Both the position numbers and the translations under genes were made by a program. From NCBI GenBank assembly GCA_944376295.1, contig CALWCE010000003.1, forward strand, positions 74,723-138,722: a DNA stretch of 64,000 nucleotides. The letters run 5' to 3'. Below are positions 49,496 through 57,755 of this stretch, in pieces. This DNA comes from an uncultured Clostridia bacterium (lineage in GTDB: Bacteria > Bacillota > Clostridia > Christensenellales > Borkfalkiaceae). A model generated the notes under the pieces. It was not told where the DNA came from and made no database searches. It saw only the letters and a list, made by a program, of their open reading frames with translations. The first letter of the stretch is position 1. The number at the start of each line of letters is the position of its first letter.

Positions 49496-50323
49496 ATGGC
49501 GCATTCTCTGCATGAGTTTGTCCGCCGCAAGCCCTTCCTTCTCTGCGTCGACAGCGACGGCTGCGCGATGGACACCATGAACATCAAGCACTTCCGCTGT
49601 TTCGGCCCCTGTTTTGCCGACGAGTGGGGCTTAAAGGAGGGCCGCGACGCCGCCTTAAAGCGCTGGAACGAGATCAACCTCTTTTCCATGACGCGCGGCA
49701 TCAACCGCTTTTTGGGCCTCGCCCACATTTTGACGGAGCTCTTCCCCGACGATCAGAACGTCACGGCATTCTCCCGATGGGCAAACAACAGCAAAGAACT
49801 TTCCGAGCGCGCCGTCGAAGCTCACGCCGCCGAAAACCCCGTCTTTTCCAAGGCGCTTGCCTGGTCGCGCGCCGTCAACAAGGCGATCGGCGAACTCACC
49901 GACGAGGAAAAAACCGCCTTTCGCGGCGTCAAAGAAGTTCTCGAAGAGGCGCACAAGTCCTTCGATATCGCCGTCGTCTCCAGCGCCAACTATGCGGCGG
50001 TGGAGGAGGAGTGGCGGCGCTCGGGCCTGCTTGCTCACGTCGACGTCCTCACGACCCAGCAGGACGGCTCCAAAGCCCACTGCATTTCAGAGCTCCTCAA
50101 AAAGGGGTACACGCCCCGAAGCGTCGTCATGTGCGGCGACGCCCCGGGCGACGAGAAGGCGGCAAACGAAAACGGCGTCTTCTTCTATCCCATTCTCGTA
50201 AGAAGCGAGGAAGCCTCGTGGGCGCAGCTCCCCGCCTTCCTCGAACTTGTCAAAGAGGGAAACGCGGAAGGGGAGGAGGCCCGCCTCAAAGCGGCTTTCT
50301 TGCGCGATCTCGGCGGAAATTGA
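49496..50323 (+). CDS. HAD-superfamily hydrolase
   Basis: A 275-residue phosphatase-like protein. Motif I is LLCVDSDGCAMDTMN (nucleophile Asp and D+2 Asp), motif II lies near VVSSANYAAV, and motif III/IV is in VVMCGDAPGDEKAANENG with conserved GD-PGD-K. The long helical cap between motifs I and II suggests a C1-cap phosphatase or sugar-phosphate mutase. It overlaps no gene but sits 2 nt after the GH3 fragment, so it was probably co-expressed with that glycosidase. Substrate unknown. Confidence 0.8.
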   Translation: MAHSLHEFVRRKPFLLCVDSDGCAMDTMNIKHFRCFGPCFADEWGLKEGRDAALKRWNEINLFSMTRGINRFLGLAHILTELFPDDQNVTAFSRWANNSKELSERAVEAHAAENPVFSKALAWSRAVNKAIGELTDEEKTAFRGVKEVLEEAHKSFDIAVVSSANYAAVEEEWRRSGLLAHVDVLTTQQDGSKAHCISELLKKGYTPRSVVMCGDAPGDEKAANENGVFFYPILVRSEEASWAQLPAFLELVKEGNAEGEEARLKAAFLRDLGGN

Positions 50324-50350
50324 CCCTCACGGCAAGAAAAAAACAAAAAT

Positions 50351-50403
50351 TTGTCATCGTTCCAACAATTTTGATAGAATAAAACAGTCCGATGTGCTAT
50401 CAT
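50351..50403 (+). promoter_or_regulatory. Promoter of the hexuronate cluster, module shared with 61676-61728
   Basis: TTGTCAT (50351), TTTTGATAGAA (50369-50379) and an extended -10 TGTGC-TATCAT (50398-50403). The same three elements occur with identical spacing before the nucleoside hydrolase gene, suggesting shared control. The strict -35 at 17 nt (TAGAAT) is poor. Confidence 0.55.
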
Positions 50404-50438
50404 ATAGGGGAACAAAGCCAAGAATCAGGAGGAAACTT

Positions 50439-51263
50439 ATGAAACTGCCTTTTCAAGTCGATTTAAGCGATAAAGTCGTCGCCGTCACGGGTGCGGGCGG
50501 CGTCCTTATGAGCGAATTCGCCCGTGCCCTTGCTGAGTGCGGCGCCAAAGTCGCCTTGCTCGACATCAACTACGATGCCGCCAAAGCTGTCGCCGATGAG
50601 CTCGGCGAAAACGCCATTGCCGTCCGCTGCAACTGCCTCGATAAAGAGAGCATCAAAGCTGCCAAAGAGGAAGTCAACGAAGCGTTCGGCGCCGTCAACT
50701 TCCTCATCAACGGCGCAGGCGGCAACAATCCTCGCGCCACGACGGACAATGAAACGGCAGCCGAGGAAGCGCAGAAGGACTTCTTCGCCCTCGACGAGAG
50801 CGGGATCAAGTTCGTGTTCGACCTCAACATCACGACGGCGTTCCTCGTCACGCAGGTCTTCGCCGCCGACATGACAGAGACGGGCGGCAACATCATCAAC
50901 ATCAGTTCGATGAACGCCTACCGCCCCTTGACCAAGATCCCCGCCTATTCCGCGGCAAAGGCAGGCATTTCCAACTTCACGCAGTGGCTCGCGGTGCACT
51001 TTGCTTCGAAGGGCATCCGCTGCAACGCCATCGCGCCCGGATTTTTCGTCACCAATCAGAACCGCGCTCTCCTTTTCAATGAGGACGGCTCTCCCACGGC
51101 GCGCACGGGCAAAATTTTAGCCGCAACGCCCATGAAGAAGTTCGGCGAAACGAAGGACCTTCTCGGCGCGTTATTGTGGCTCTCCGACGACGAAGCGAGC
51201 GGCTTTGTAACGGGAACCGTGATTCCCGTGGATGGTGGATTTTCGGCTTACTCGGGCGTTTGA
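50439..51263 (+). CDS. SDR oxidoreductase, probable D-fructuronate reductase (UxuB-type)
   Basis: A 274-residue short-chain dehydrogenase: nucleotide loop VTGAGGVLMSEFARAL, NAG-like INGAGGNN, catalytic Ser in NISSMNAY, Tyr-Lys in YSAAKAGISNF, and the PGFFVTNQNR substrate loop. This subfamily, in operons with uxuA and uxaC, reduces D-fructuronate to D-mannonate. That role completes the uronate path here, because no classical long-chain UxuB is present. ATG 50439 follows AGGAGG. Substrate is by context. Confidence 0.82.
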   Translation: MKLPFQVDLSDKVVAVTGAGGVLMSEFARALAECGAKVALLDINYDAAKAVADELGENAIAVRCNCLDKESIKAAKEEVNEAFGAVNFLINGAGGNNPRATTDNETAAEEAQKDFFALDESGIKFVFDLNITTAFLVTQVFAADMTETGGNIINISSMNAYRPLTKIPAYSAAKAGISNFTQWLAVHFASKGIRCNAIAPGFFVTNQNRALLFNEDGSPTARTGKILAATPMKKFGETKDLLGALLWLSDDEASGFVTGTVIPVDGGFSAYSGV

Positions 51264-51407
51264 GCGTGCATTCATCGTGCATGGCGGTGTCGGGCTTGCG
51301 TTCTGCTTCGGGTCATGTATGTCTTTATACACTCCCCTCGCAAAGCCGCGCCCTCCTTGCCCTGCACGCGACTGCCCACTCAAACAAGTCTGAGCGTGCA
51401 TTCATCG
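51262..51407. repeat. Direct repeat flanking the gap after the SDR gene
   Basis: The 17-mer TGAGCGTGCATTCATCG occurs at 51262-51278 and again at 51391-51407; its first ten bases recur at 52509-52518 after the GH43 gene. The first and third copies include the stop codon of the gene before them. The 190-bp gap holds no gene. Confidence 0.6.
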
Positions 51408-51455
51408 CGCCATCCTTTGTCGCACTGCGGCAACTTTCATCATAAGGAGTTCATC

Positions 51456-52511
51456 ATGTACACCGCATTTACTCCCGGCGCCCCCTGGCTCGATACCGAC
51501 GGCAAGCGCATCCAGGCGCACGGCGGGCAGATCTTCCAAGAGAACGGCACCTACTATTGGCTCGGCGAAAACAAGGATCACACCACGGGCGAAGACGAAG
51601 TCTGGACGTGGGGCGTGCGTCTCTATTCCTCGAACGACCTCATGAATTGGCAGGACGAAGGGCTCATCGTGCCGCCCGACCTTGAAAACAGGGAGAGCAT
51701 CCTGCATCCCGCGCGCCATCTCGACCGCCCGCACCTTCTCTTCAACGGGAAGACGAAAAAGTACGTCCTCTGGCTCAAATTCTGCGACGATTCGCACTAC
51801 GCCGTCCTCACGGCGGACGCCCTCAAAGGCCCCTACACCATCGTGAACGGCCGTTATTTCCCGTACGGCCGCAAGTGCGGCGACTTCGACCTTTGGAAGG
51901 ACGAGAAGGGCAATGCCTACATCTATTTTGAAGCCGATCACACCGATCTTCTGGGCGCGCACCTTTCCGCCGACTATACTGAGGTGGAAGGGGAGCCCGT
52001 CGCCATCTACTCGGGCAGAAAACCGCCCGAAACGCGCGAAGCGCCCACCCATTTCGTGCGGAATGGCCGTCATTACCTCATCACGAGCGGCATGACGGGC
52101 TATCGCCCCAACCCCTCGGAAGTGGCTGTCTCCGACGACCCGCTCCGCGGCTACACCGTCCTCGGCGACCTTTCAGAGGGCGACCCTTCCAACACCACCT
52201 TCCACTCGCAGAGCACCTGCGTCATCGAGGTGAACGGGCAGTATCTGTATCTCGGTGACAGGTGGATGCCCGAGCTCAACGATTGGAGCTACACGGGCGA
52301 TCTCCGTCCCGACCCCGCCACGCAGAAAAAGATCATGGCAAAGCTCAAAGAGCTTGGCCTCGACCCCGTCCGCGACCGCGAAGAGGCGATGAAGGTCGCC
52401 ATCCATCTGTCGGAAGCGTGCAACACCTCGCTCGCCGACTATGTGTTCCTGCCTCTCGAGTGGGAGGGGGAGAGACCCATTCTCCGCTGGAAAGAGACCT
52501 GGAAACTTTGA
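51456..52511 (+). CDS. Glycoside hydrolase family 43, subfamily without the usual base Asp
   Basis: A 351-residue propeller enzyme without signal peptide. The opening WLDTDGKRIQAHGGQIFQENGTYYWLGENKD and the blade motifs (HLDRPHLLFNGKTKKYVLWLK, YGRKCGDFDLWKDEKGNAYIYFEADHTD, THFVRNGRHYLITSGMTGYRPN) fit the GH43 branch that includes exo-beta-1,3-galactanases, where the first-blade Asp is missing and AHGG stands instead. Start ATG 51456 follows AAGGAG. In this cluster it probably trims a side chain or galactan/pectin fragment before uronate release. Exact activity is uncertain. Confidence 0.8.
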   Translation: MYTAFTPGAPWLDTDGKRIQAHGGQIFQENGTYYWLGENKDHTTGEDEVWTWGVRLYSSNDLMNWQDEGLIVPPDLENRESILHPARHLDRPHLLFNGKTKKYVLWLKFCDDSHYAVLTADALKGPYTIVNGRYFPYGRKCGDFDLWKDEKGNAYIYFEADHTDLLGAHLSADYTEVEGEPVAIYSGRKPPETREAPTHFVRNGRHYLITSGMTGYRPNPSEVAVSDDPLRGYTVLGDLSEGDPSNTTFHSQSTCVIEVNGQYLYLGDRWMPELNDWSYTGDLRPDPATQKKIMAKLKELGLDPVRDREEAMKVAIHLSEACNTSLADYVFLPLEWEGERPILRWKETWKL

Positions 52512-52543
52512 GCGTGCAATCAGACAACAAATAAGGAGAAATT

Positions 52544-53872
52544 ATGAAATCCTTCTTCGGGTCCGACCTGCTTTTGAACAATGAGTCGGCGAAAAAGATC
52601 TATTCGGAAGTCAAAGACCTTCCCATCATCGACTATCACTGCCATCTCGATCAGTATAAGATCAAAGACGACGCCAAATTCCAAAACATCGGCGAACTCT
52701 GGCTCTCGGGCGATCACTATAAATGGCGGGCGATGCGCCTTTCGGGGGTGGGGGAGGAGCTCATCACGGGCAGTGCTTCCTGGCGCGAAAAGTTCCGTGC
52801 CTACGCCTCCGTCCTTCCAAAGCTCGCGGGGAACCCGCTCTACTATTGGACGCACATGGAGCTTCAGCAAGTGTTCGGCATCTTCGAACCGCTGAGCGCG
52901 GAGAGCGCCGACCGCATCTTCGACGCCGCCAACGAAAAGCTTCAGAATATCTCTGTTTCCACTCTTTTGAAGCAGTACAAGGTGGAGTTCGTCGCCACGA
53001 CGGACGACCCCTGCGACGACCTTTTGGCCCACGGCAAATACGGCGGAACGATCGTTGCTCCCACCTTCCGTCCCGATAAGCTCTTCACGCTCGACGAAGG
53101 TTATCTTGAGCGTTTGGGCGAGACGGCGGGGGAGGATGTGAGCACGCTGAACGGCCTCTTAAAAGCCGTCGAAAAGCGCCTTTTATACTTCATTTCCCGC
53201 GGATGCCGCATCTCGGATCACGGATTTTGCCGTTTTGCACAGTATTATGTCACGCATAGTACTGCCGAAAAACTGTATTCGGAGCGCAGATTGCTCTCGG
53301 AAGAGCAAAAAGAGGCGCTCTTCGGGTATCTCCTCGTCGAGCTCGCCCGCCTCTACAAAAAGCATCATATCATCATGCAGCTGCACTTTGCCGTGACGCG
53401 CAACATCAACGCCCCCATGTTCGCAAAGTGCGGGGCAGATGCGGGCTTCGACGTCATCGCCGACCGCTCTCCCATTCAGAGCGTCATTCAATTCTTCGGG
53501 CAACTATCCGATGAAGAACGCCCCGAAACCATTTTATATACTTTGAACGATTCCGAGCTCCCCGCGCTCGCCTGCCTCACGGGCGCCTTCCGCCATGTGA
53601 AGATGGGCGCCGCGTGGTGGTTTAACGATACGAAGGAGGGCATCCGCAAGAATCTTTCCACGATCGCGGAATATTCCGCCCTCGGCACTTCCTACGGGAT
53701 GCTCACCGACAGCCGCTCGTTTTCTTCCTACGCCCGTTTCGACTTCTTCCGCCGCATCCTTTCCGACTATCTCGGAAGCCTCGTCGAGAAGGGCGAGTAC
53801 GACCTTCCCGCCGCTTTAGAAACGGCAAAAAACATCTGCTACTTCAACATCAAGGAGGCGCTCCAATTATGA
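52544..53872 (+). CDS. uxaC: Uronate (glucuronate/galacturonate) isomerase
   Basis: A 442-residue amidohydrolase-fold enzyme turning D-glucuronate into D-fructuronate, or galacturonate into tagaturonate. The opening FFGSDLLLNNESAKKIYSEVKDLPIIDYHCHLDQ with metal His-x-His and EFVATTDDPCDDL are diagnostic; MQLHFAVTRNIN and LTDSRSFSSYARFDFFRRIL are later blocks. It overlaps uxuA by 4 nt. It contains a 25-bp palindrome at 53240-53264 related to the repeat in miaA. Confidence 0.95.
   Translation: MKSFFGSDLLLNNESAKKIYSEVKDLPIIDYHCHLDQYKIKDDAKFQNIGELWLSGDHYKWRAMRLSGVGEELITGSASWREKFRAYASVLPKLAGNPLYYWTHMELQQVFGIFEPLSAESADRIFDAANEKLQNISVSTLLKQYKVEFVATTDDPCDDLLAHGKYGGTIVAPTFRPDKLFTLDEGYLERLGETAGEDVSTLNGLLKAVEKRLLYFISRGCRISDHGFCRFAQYYVTHSTAEKLYSERRLLSEEQKEALFGYLLVELARLYKKHHIIMQLHFAVTRNINAPMFAKCGADAGFDVIADRSPIQSVIQFFGQLSDEERPETILYTLNDSELPALACLTGAFRHVKMGAAWWFNDTKEGIRKNLSTIAEYSALGTSYGMLTDSRSFSSYARFDFFRRILSDYLGSLVEKGEYDLPAALETAKNICYFNIKEALQL
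53240..53264. repeat. Imperfect palindrome in uxaC, possible repeat relative
   Basis: CAGTATTATG and CATAGTACTG flank TCACG; the arms pair with one mismatch and share CATAGTACT with the units in miaA and the PBP gene. Confidence 0.35.
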
Positions 53873-54903
53873 AAATGACCTTCCGTTGGTACGGCGAGAG
53901 CGACTGCATCCCGCTTTCCTACATCAGGCAGATCCCCAACATGTCGGGCGTCGTCACGGCTGTTTATGACGTCCCCGTGGGCGAAGTCTGGCCGTGTGAA
54001 AAGATCGCCCGCCTCAAAGAGCTGTGCGAACAAGCGGGGCTTGAGATGGAAGTCATCGAGTCCGTCCCCGTGCATGAAGATATCAAGCTCGGCAAGCCCT
54101 CGCGCGACCGTCTCATCGCCAACTATGCGGAGACCATCCGCAATTTGGGCAAATTCGGCGTGAAGTGCATCTGCTACAACTTCATGCCCGTCTTCGATTG
54201 GTTCCGCACCGACCTTCACTATGTGCAAAAAAACGGCGCCGTCTGCCTTGCCTATCAAGAGGCGGACTTCCAAAAGCTTGATAAGCACAACTTGCGCCTT
54301 CCCGGCTGGGACGAAAGCTACACTCCTGAAGAGCTTGGCGGCCTCCTCAAAGAGTATGAGAATATCTCGCACGAACAGCTTTTTGAAAACCTCGTCTATT
54401 TCCTGAACGGCATCATGCCCGCGTGCGACGAAACGGGCATCAACATGGCGATCCACCCCGACGATCCGCCCTGGGATATCTTCGGCCTTCCCCGCATCGT
54501 CACGGGCGCGGAGAGCTACGAAAAGATGATAAACGCCGTTCCAAATATCCACAACGGCTTCACCTTCTGCACGGGGAGCCTCGGCGCAGGGCGATTCAAC
54601 GACCTTCCCAAGATGGCGGAAAAGTACGCAAAACGCATCTACTTCGCGCACCTTCGTCAGCTCAAATTCGTCAACGAGACGGACTTCTACGAAAACGGCC
54701 ATCAGACTAAGGACGGCAACGTCGATATCTACGCCATCGTCAAAGCGCTCGAAGAGAACGGCTTTACGGGCTATGTCCGTCCCGACCACGGCAGAAATAT
54801 CTGGGGCGAGGAAGGAAAACCCGGCTACGGCCTCTACGATCGTGCCCTCGGCGCCGCCTATCTTTCCGGCCTCTTCGAAGCCGTCCGCAAGGACCGCGCC
54901 TGA
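53869..54903 (+). CDS. uxuA: Mannonate dehydratase
   Basis: A 344-residue TIM-barrel enzyme removing water from D-mannonate to give 2-keto-3-deoxygluconate. Family marks: MTFRWYGESDCIPLSYIRQIPNMSGVVTAVYDVPVGEVWP at the start, CYNFMPVFDWFRTDL, MAIHPDDPPWDIFGLPRI (metal site), FCTGSLGAG and VRPDHGRNIWGE at the end. It is a short version (E. coli UxuA is about 394 residues), as in Firmicutes. It follows uxaC with ATGA overlap. Confidence 0.95.
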   Translation: MKMTFRWYGESDCIPLSYIRQIPNMSGVVTAVYDVPVGEVWPCEKIARLKELCEQAGLEMEVIESVPVHEDIKLGKPSRDRLIANYAETIRNLGKFGVKCICYNFMPVFDWFRTDLHYVQKNGAVCLAYQEADFQKLDKHNLRLPGWDESYTPEELGGLLKEYENISHEQLFENLVYFLNGIMPACDETGINMAIHPDDPPWDIFGLPRIVTGAESYEKMINAVPNIHNGFTFCTGSLGAGRFNDLPKMAEKYAKRIYFAHLRQLKFVNETDFYENGHQTKDGNVDIYAIVKALEENGFTGYVRPDHGRNIWGEEGKPGYGLYDRALGAAYLSGLFEAVRKDRA

Positions 54904-54933
54904 CGTCCGCCGCCCGTTCAAGGAGCACATTCT

Positions 54934-55827
54934 ATGAGTGAAATGCACGATACCGCCTTCCGCTTCATCCTGCAGGGGAAGAGCGACTTTGACGAAAACC
55001 ATTGGCCCGACTACGCCGCCCGCCGCGTCGGGGAACGCATCCTGGAAGCACCCGAAGGCGTTTCGGTAGGGGAGCTTCCCGCACCGCTTGCAGGCGAATT
55101 TCTCTCCTGCCCCGAAAACCCCAAAGATAAGCTCGTCTTTTATATCCACGGCGGAGGCTTTTTGGGCGGTTCCTCGGCAGCCCGCCGCAACTTCACGGGC
55201 TATCTCGCAAAAGAGCTTTCCTACAACGTCTGGAGCGCCGATTACCGTCTTGCGCCCGAGCATCCCTTCCCCGCGGCGCCCGAGGACTGCCTTTCCCACT
55301 ACCGCGCCATCCTCAAACGGTACCATCCCCAAAACATCGCCATTGTGGGGGAGAGTGCGGGCGGCAACCTCGTCGCGTCCACCCTTCTTTCCGCCAGGGC
55401 GGAAGGGCTCCCGCTTCCCGCCTGTGCCGCGCTGCTCTCGCCGACGCTGCAATATCGGGAGGAATTCCCTTCCTATCGGAACAACGCCGCCACCGACTGC
55501 ATGCTGGGCAAGACCTTCCTCACGGAAGTGCGCGCGACCTATCTCCGCGATCCCGAACGGGCTTTCGATCCGCTCGCTTCGCCTCTTTTTGGCGACGTCG
55601 CGGGCTTCCCGCCCTGTTTTCTGACCGTTTCCGACAGTGAGTATCTCTACGACGACTCCGTGCGCTTTTCCGAAAAGCTGAAAGCGGCAGGCGTCCCCTG
55701 TGAGCTTGAAGTCTATCATGATCTGATGCACGCATTCCCCATCATCGCGGCGCTGCCCGAAGCGCAGGATGCCAACAAAAAGATAGGACAATTTTTCGAC
55801 CGTTATCTCAAGGAGGCAAACCAATGA
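54934..55827 (+). CDS. Alpha/beta hydrolase, HSL-type carbohydrate esterase
   Basis: A 297-residue cytoplasmic esterase. The oxyanion motif is FYIHGGGFLGGSS, the nucleophile is in IVGESAGGNLVAS, Asp follows in LTVSDSEYLYDD and His in LMHAFPIIA. This is the hormone-sensitive-lipase group that includes many acetyl-xylan and other short-chain esterases. Inside a uronate operon it probably removes acetyl groups from imported uronate oligosaccharides. AAGGAG precedes ATG 54934; it overlaps the aldolase gene by 4 nt. Confidence 0.85.
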   Translation: MSEMHDTAFRFILQGKSDFDENHWPDYAARRVGERILEAPEGVSVGELPAPLAGEFLSCPENPKDKLVFYIHGGGFLGGSSAARRNFTGYLAKELSYNVWSADYRLAPEHPFPAAPEDCLSHYRAILKRYHPQNIAIVGESAGGNLVASTLLSARAEGLPLPACAALLSPTLQYREEFPSYRNNAATDCMLGKTFLTEVRATYLRDPERAFDPLASPLFGDVAGFPPCFLTVSDSEYLYDDSVRFSEKLKAAGVPCELEVYHDLMHAFPIIAALPEAQDANKKIGQFFDRYLKEANQ

Positions 55828-56444
55828 ACGAAGTATTAAAGCGTATCCAAGAATGCAAGCTCGTGCCCGTCGTCACGTTAAAGTCGATCGAAGACGCCGA
55901 GCCCACGCTCTCCGCGCTCATCAGGGGCGGGCTGCCCGTTGCGGAGATCTGTTTCCGCACCGAGTGCGCCGAAGCGGCGATCTCCCTCGCCGTCCAAAAA
56001 TTCCCCGAGATGCTTGTCGGCGCGGGCACCGTCATCAATAAGGAACAGTGCGAGCGCGCCATCGCGGCGGGGGCGAAGTTCATCGTCTCCCCGGGCTGCT
56101 CCAAAAAAGTCGCCAAAGTGTGCATGCGGGAAGGGATCCCTTATCTCCCCGGGGTCGTCACGCCGACGGAGGTCATCAAGGCGCTTTCGCTCGGGTACGA
56201 TCACCTCAAATTCTTCCCCGCGGGCGACTTCGGGGGATTAAAGACTATCAAAGCGCTGTCCGCCGCCTTCCCGCAGGTCCATTTCATGCCGACGGGCGGC
56301 GTCGGCCCCGATAACCTCAACGAATACCTCTCTTTCCCCAATATTTTCGCCTGCGGCGGCAGCTGGATGGTGAAGGGGACTCCCGAAGAGATCGAAAAGA
56401 AGACTTCCGCCGCCGTCGCTCTCACCCGCGCGGCAAACCAATAA
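55824..56444 (+). CDS. eda: 2-keto-3-deoxy-6-phosphogluconate (KDPG) aldolase
   Basis: A 206-residue aldolase cutting KDPG to pyruvate and glyceraldehyde 3-phosphate. The catalytic Glu is in VAEICFRTECAE, Schiff-base Lys in DHLKFFPAGDFGG, and GAGTVINKEQ, FIVSPGCSKKV and FMPTGGVGPDNL line the site. It ends the uronate pathway. The KDG kinase needed between uxuA and this enzyme is not in the window. Confidence 0.95.
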   Translation: MNEVLKRIQECKLVPVVTLKSIEDAEPTLSALIRGGLPVAEICFRTECAEAAISLAVQKFPEMLVGAGTVINKEQCERAIAAGAKFIVSPGCSKKVAKVCMREGIPYLPGVVTPTEVIKALSLGYDHLKFFPAGDFGGLKTIKALSAAFPQVHFMPTGGVGPDNLNEYLSFPNIFACGGSWMVKGTPEEIEKKTSAAVALTRAANQ

Positions 56445-56479
56445 CCCGCCCTCGAAGAAAGCAGCGGCACATAGCTCCG

Positions 56480-56546
56480 CCGAAGCCTCTTGCCTCGGCG
56501 GAGCGCGAAGCACCCGAAGCCCCTTGCCTCGGCACCGCGCGAAGCC
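56480..56546. repeat. Two degenerate 33-34-bp direct repeats
   Basis: CCGAAGCCTCTTGCCTCGGC at 56480 and CCGAAGCCCCTTGCCTCGGC at 56514, each followed by GCGCGAAGC. Each unit can fold (CCGAAGC...). No gene lies in 56445-57018; the stretch holds these repeats, two terminators and a possible small RNA. Confidence 0.55.
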
Positions 56547-56650
56547 CTCGAAGTTTCTCGCATTGGTGCGCCCGGACCCGCCGCGCTCTTAGCATACACG
56601 GCTCGTGGGTCTTCCGCGCACCTCAAACACCGCACATCCTCCTCCCCCTG

Positions 56651-56684
56651 AAAAAAGGCGGTCGTTCCTTCGACCGTCTTTTTT
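56651..56684. terminator. Two-way terminator after eda
   Basis: GGCGGTCG pairs with CGACCGTC (56657-56664 with 56671-56678), flanked by A6 and T6, so it can work on both strands. Confidence 0.85.
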
Positions 56685-56720
56685 GTTGCCCCCGCATCCT
56701 CCGCGTCCGATCTGCACAAC

Positions 56721-56836
56721 AAAAAAGGGAACGGAGTGTACCGTTCCCTTTTTGTAAATTGTCGATCGAAGCCGCCGAATTTGATCAAAATATAGGGGGA
56801 AATGATGTCGTGAAGCTTCGGCCACGTTCGATCTTG
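56721..56836 (-). ncRNA. Candidate small RNA with own promoter and terminator
   Basis: On the minus strand, TAGACT (56870-56865), 17 nt and TATAAT (56847-56842) form a promoter. About 115 nt downstream stands a terminator, stem AAAAAGGGAACGG (56722-56734) with 56741-56753, ending in T residues on this strand. The body can pair CGAAGC with GCTTCG. No ribosome site with a short gene ends before the terminator. Confidence 0.4.
56722..56753. terminator. Two-way terminator ending the candidate small RNA
   Basis: A 13-bp perfect stem with loop AGTGTA and A/T runs on both sides. Confidence 0.85.
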
Positions 56837-57018
56837 GCATCATTATATCAGATATATCCGAATAAGTCTATCAGATTATTTGGCTTTTTTGCAAAATTAT
56901 CGCCTTTTTTCTCCGATTACTTCTCGTAAACCTAAACTGATTCAAGTAAAGCGCTCAATTCCCGCCTTCTTTCCAAAGAATTTACACAGATGGCGTGGGG
57001 GAGCCGTTTTCCCCGTTC

Positions 57019-57639
57019 TCACACCGCAGGCGTGGGGGAGCCCTTCAAGTACGCCAAGACCATATCGGCAAGGCGGTGCAGCATCTCCTCGCCGAGCATC
57101 CGCGCCCTCGCGTTTTCGGAGAGCGTCTCGCAGTGGAAGGTATATCCCGCAAGCAGCACAGAGACGGTCGCCGTCAGCTCTTCAAGCGGCCTGTCGCTGC
57201 GGAATATGCCCGTTTCCTGCCCGCGCACGATCTGCTTTTCAAAGAGCAGGATGCGCGCCGGCCTGCGCTCCGCATGCACAGAAGGGGCGGTCGCAAGGTG
57301 CACCGAATACAAGTTCATGAACAGAAGATCCTCATGCACCTCGGGCGAGAGGTCCTTGAAGGCGAGGATGGCATAGCGGATGAGATTTTCGGGCGTATCC
57401 ACCTCGGCGGCGTCCGCGATGCGCGCAAGATAGGAGTGCGCAACGAGTTCTTCCATGATGCCCGAAAGCACCTCGTCGAGATTTTTATAATAGTTGTAGA
57501 GCTGCTGGCGCGAGATGCCCGCCCGCACGGCGAGCTCGCTCATCGCCCCGTCATAGATGCCGCGCTCCAGAACGAGCTTCTTCGCTTCCGTCAGAATGAT
57601 CTTCTTTCGCTCCGCACGCTTTTCTTCAAACTTGTTCAT
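57019..57639 (-). CDS. TetR-family transcriptional repressor
   Basis: A 206-residue regulator. The N-terminal helix-turn-helix is ERKKIILTEAKKLVLERGIYDGAMSELAVRAGISRQQLYNYYKNLDEVLSGIM; the rest is an all-helical ligand domain. The start is ATG 57639 (MNKFEEKR), because the -10 box lies 6 nt before it; the longer ORF from 57657 crosses that box. It is divergent from the ABC exporter, and two pseudo-palindromic operators lie between them, so it very probably represses the exporter and senses its substrate. Its 3' end contains a 14-bp repeat (GGCGTGGGGGAGCC at 56992 and 57029). Confidence 0.9.
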   Translation of the reverse strand: MNKFEEKRAERKKIILTEAKKLVLERGIYDGAMSELAVRAGISRQQLYNYYKNLDEVLSGIMEELVAHSYLARIADAAEVDTPENLIRYAILAFKDLSPEVHEDLLFMNLYSVHLATAPSVHAERRPARILLFEKQIVRGQETGIFRSDRPLEELTATVSVLLAGYTFHCETLSENARARMLGEEMLHRLADMVLAYLKGSPTPAV

Positions 57640-57645
57640 GCCTTC

Positions 57646-57674
57646 AAGATAGCACATTTTCCCCCGAAAGGCAA
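57646..57674 (-). promoter_or_regulatory. Leaderless promoter of tetR
   Basis: On the minus strand, TTGCCT (57674-57669), exactly 17 nt, TATCTT (57651-57646), then 6 nt to ATG 57639. Confidence 0.7.
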
Positions 57675-57692
57675 GCGTTTGCGCAAAAATTC

Positions 57693-57755
57693 TTTACAAC
57701 CTGTCAATCATTTTTGCCTTAAACACTTGACAACATGTAAAGTTTATGCTACAAT
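57693..57755 (+). promoter_or_regulatory. Twin TetR operators and exporter promoter
   Basis: TTTACAACCTGTCAA (57693-57707) and TTGACAACATGTAAA (57727-57741) share the pattern TTKACA-NNN-TGTMAA and are reverse complements in outline. The second contains the -35 box TTGACA (57727-57732) of the exporter promoter, whose -10 TACAAT is at 57750-57755 (17-nt spacing). A bound repressor would block the polymerase directly. Confidence 0.8.

Noticed and set aside
56589..56843. 84-codon minus-strand frame starting near the small-RNA promoter
   Set aside because: It would run through a strong terminator at 56722-56753, and the sequence is not protein-like.
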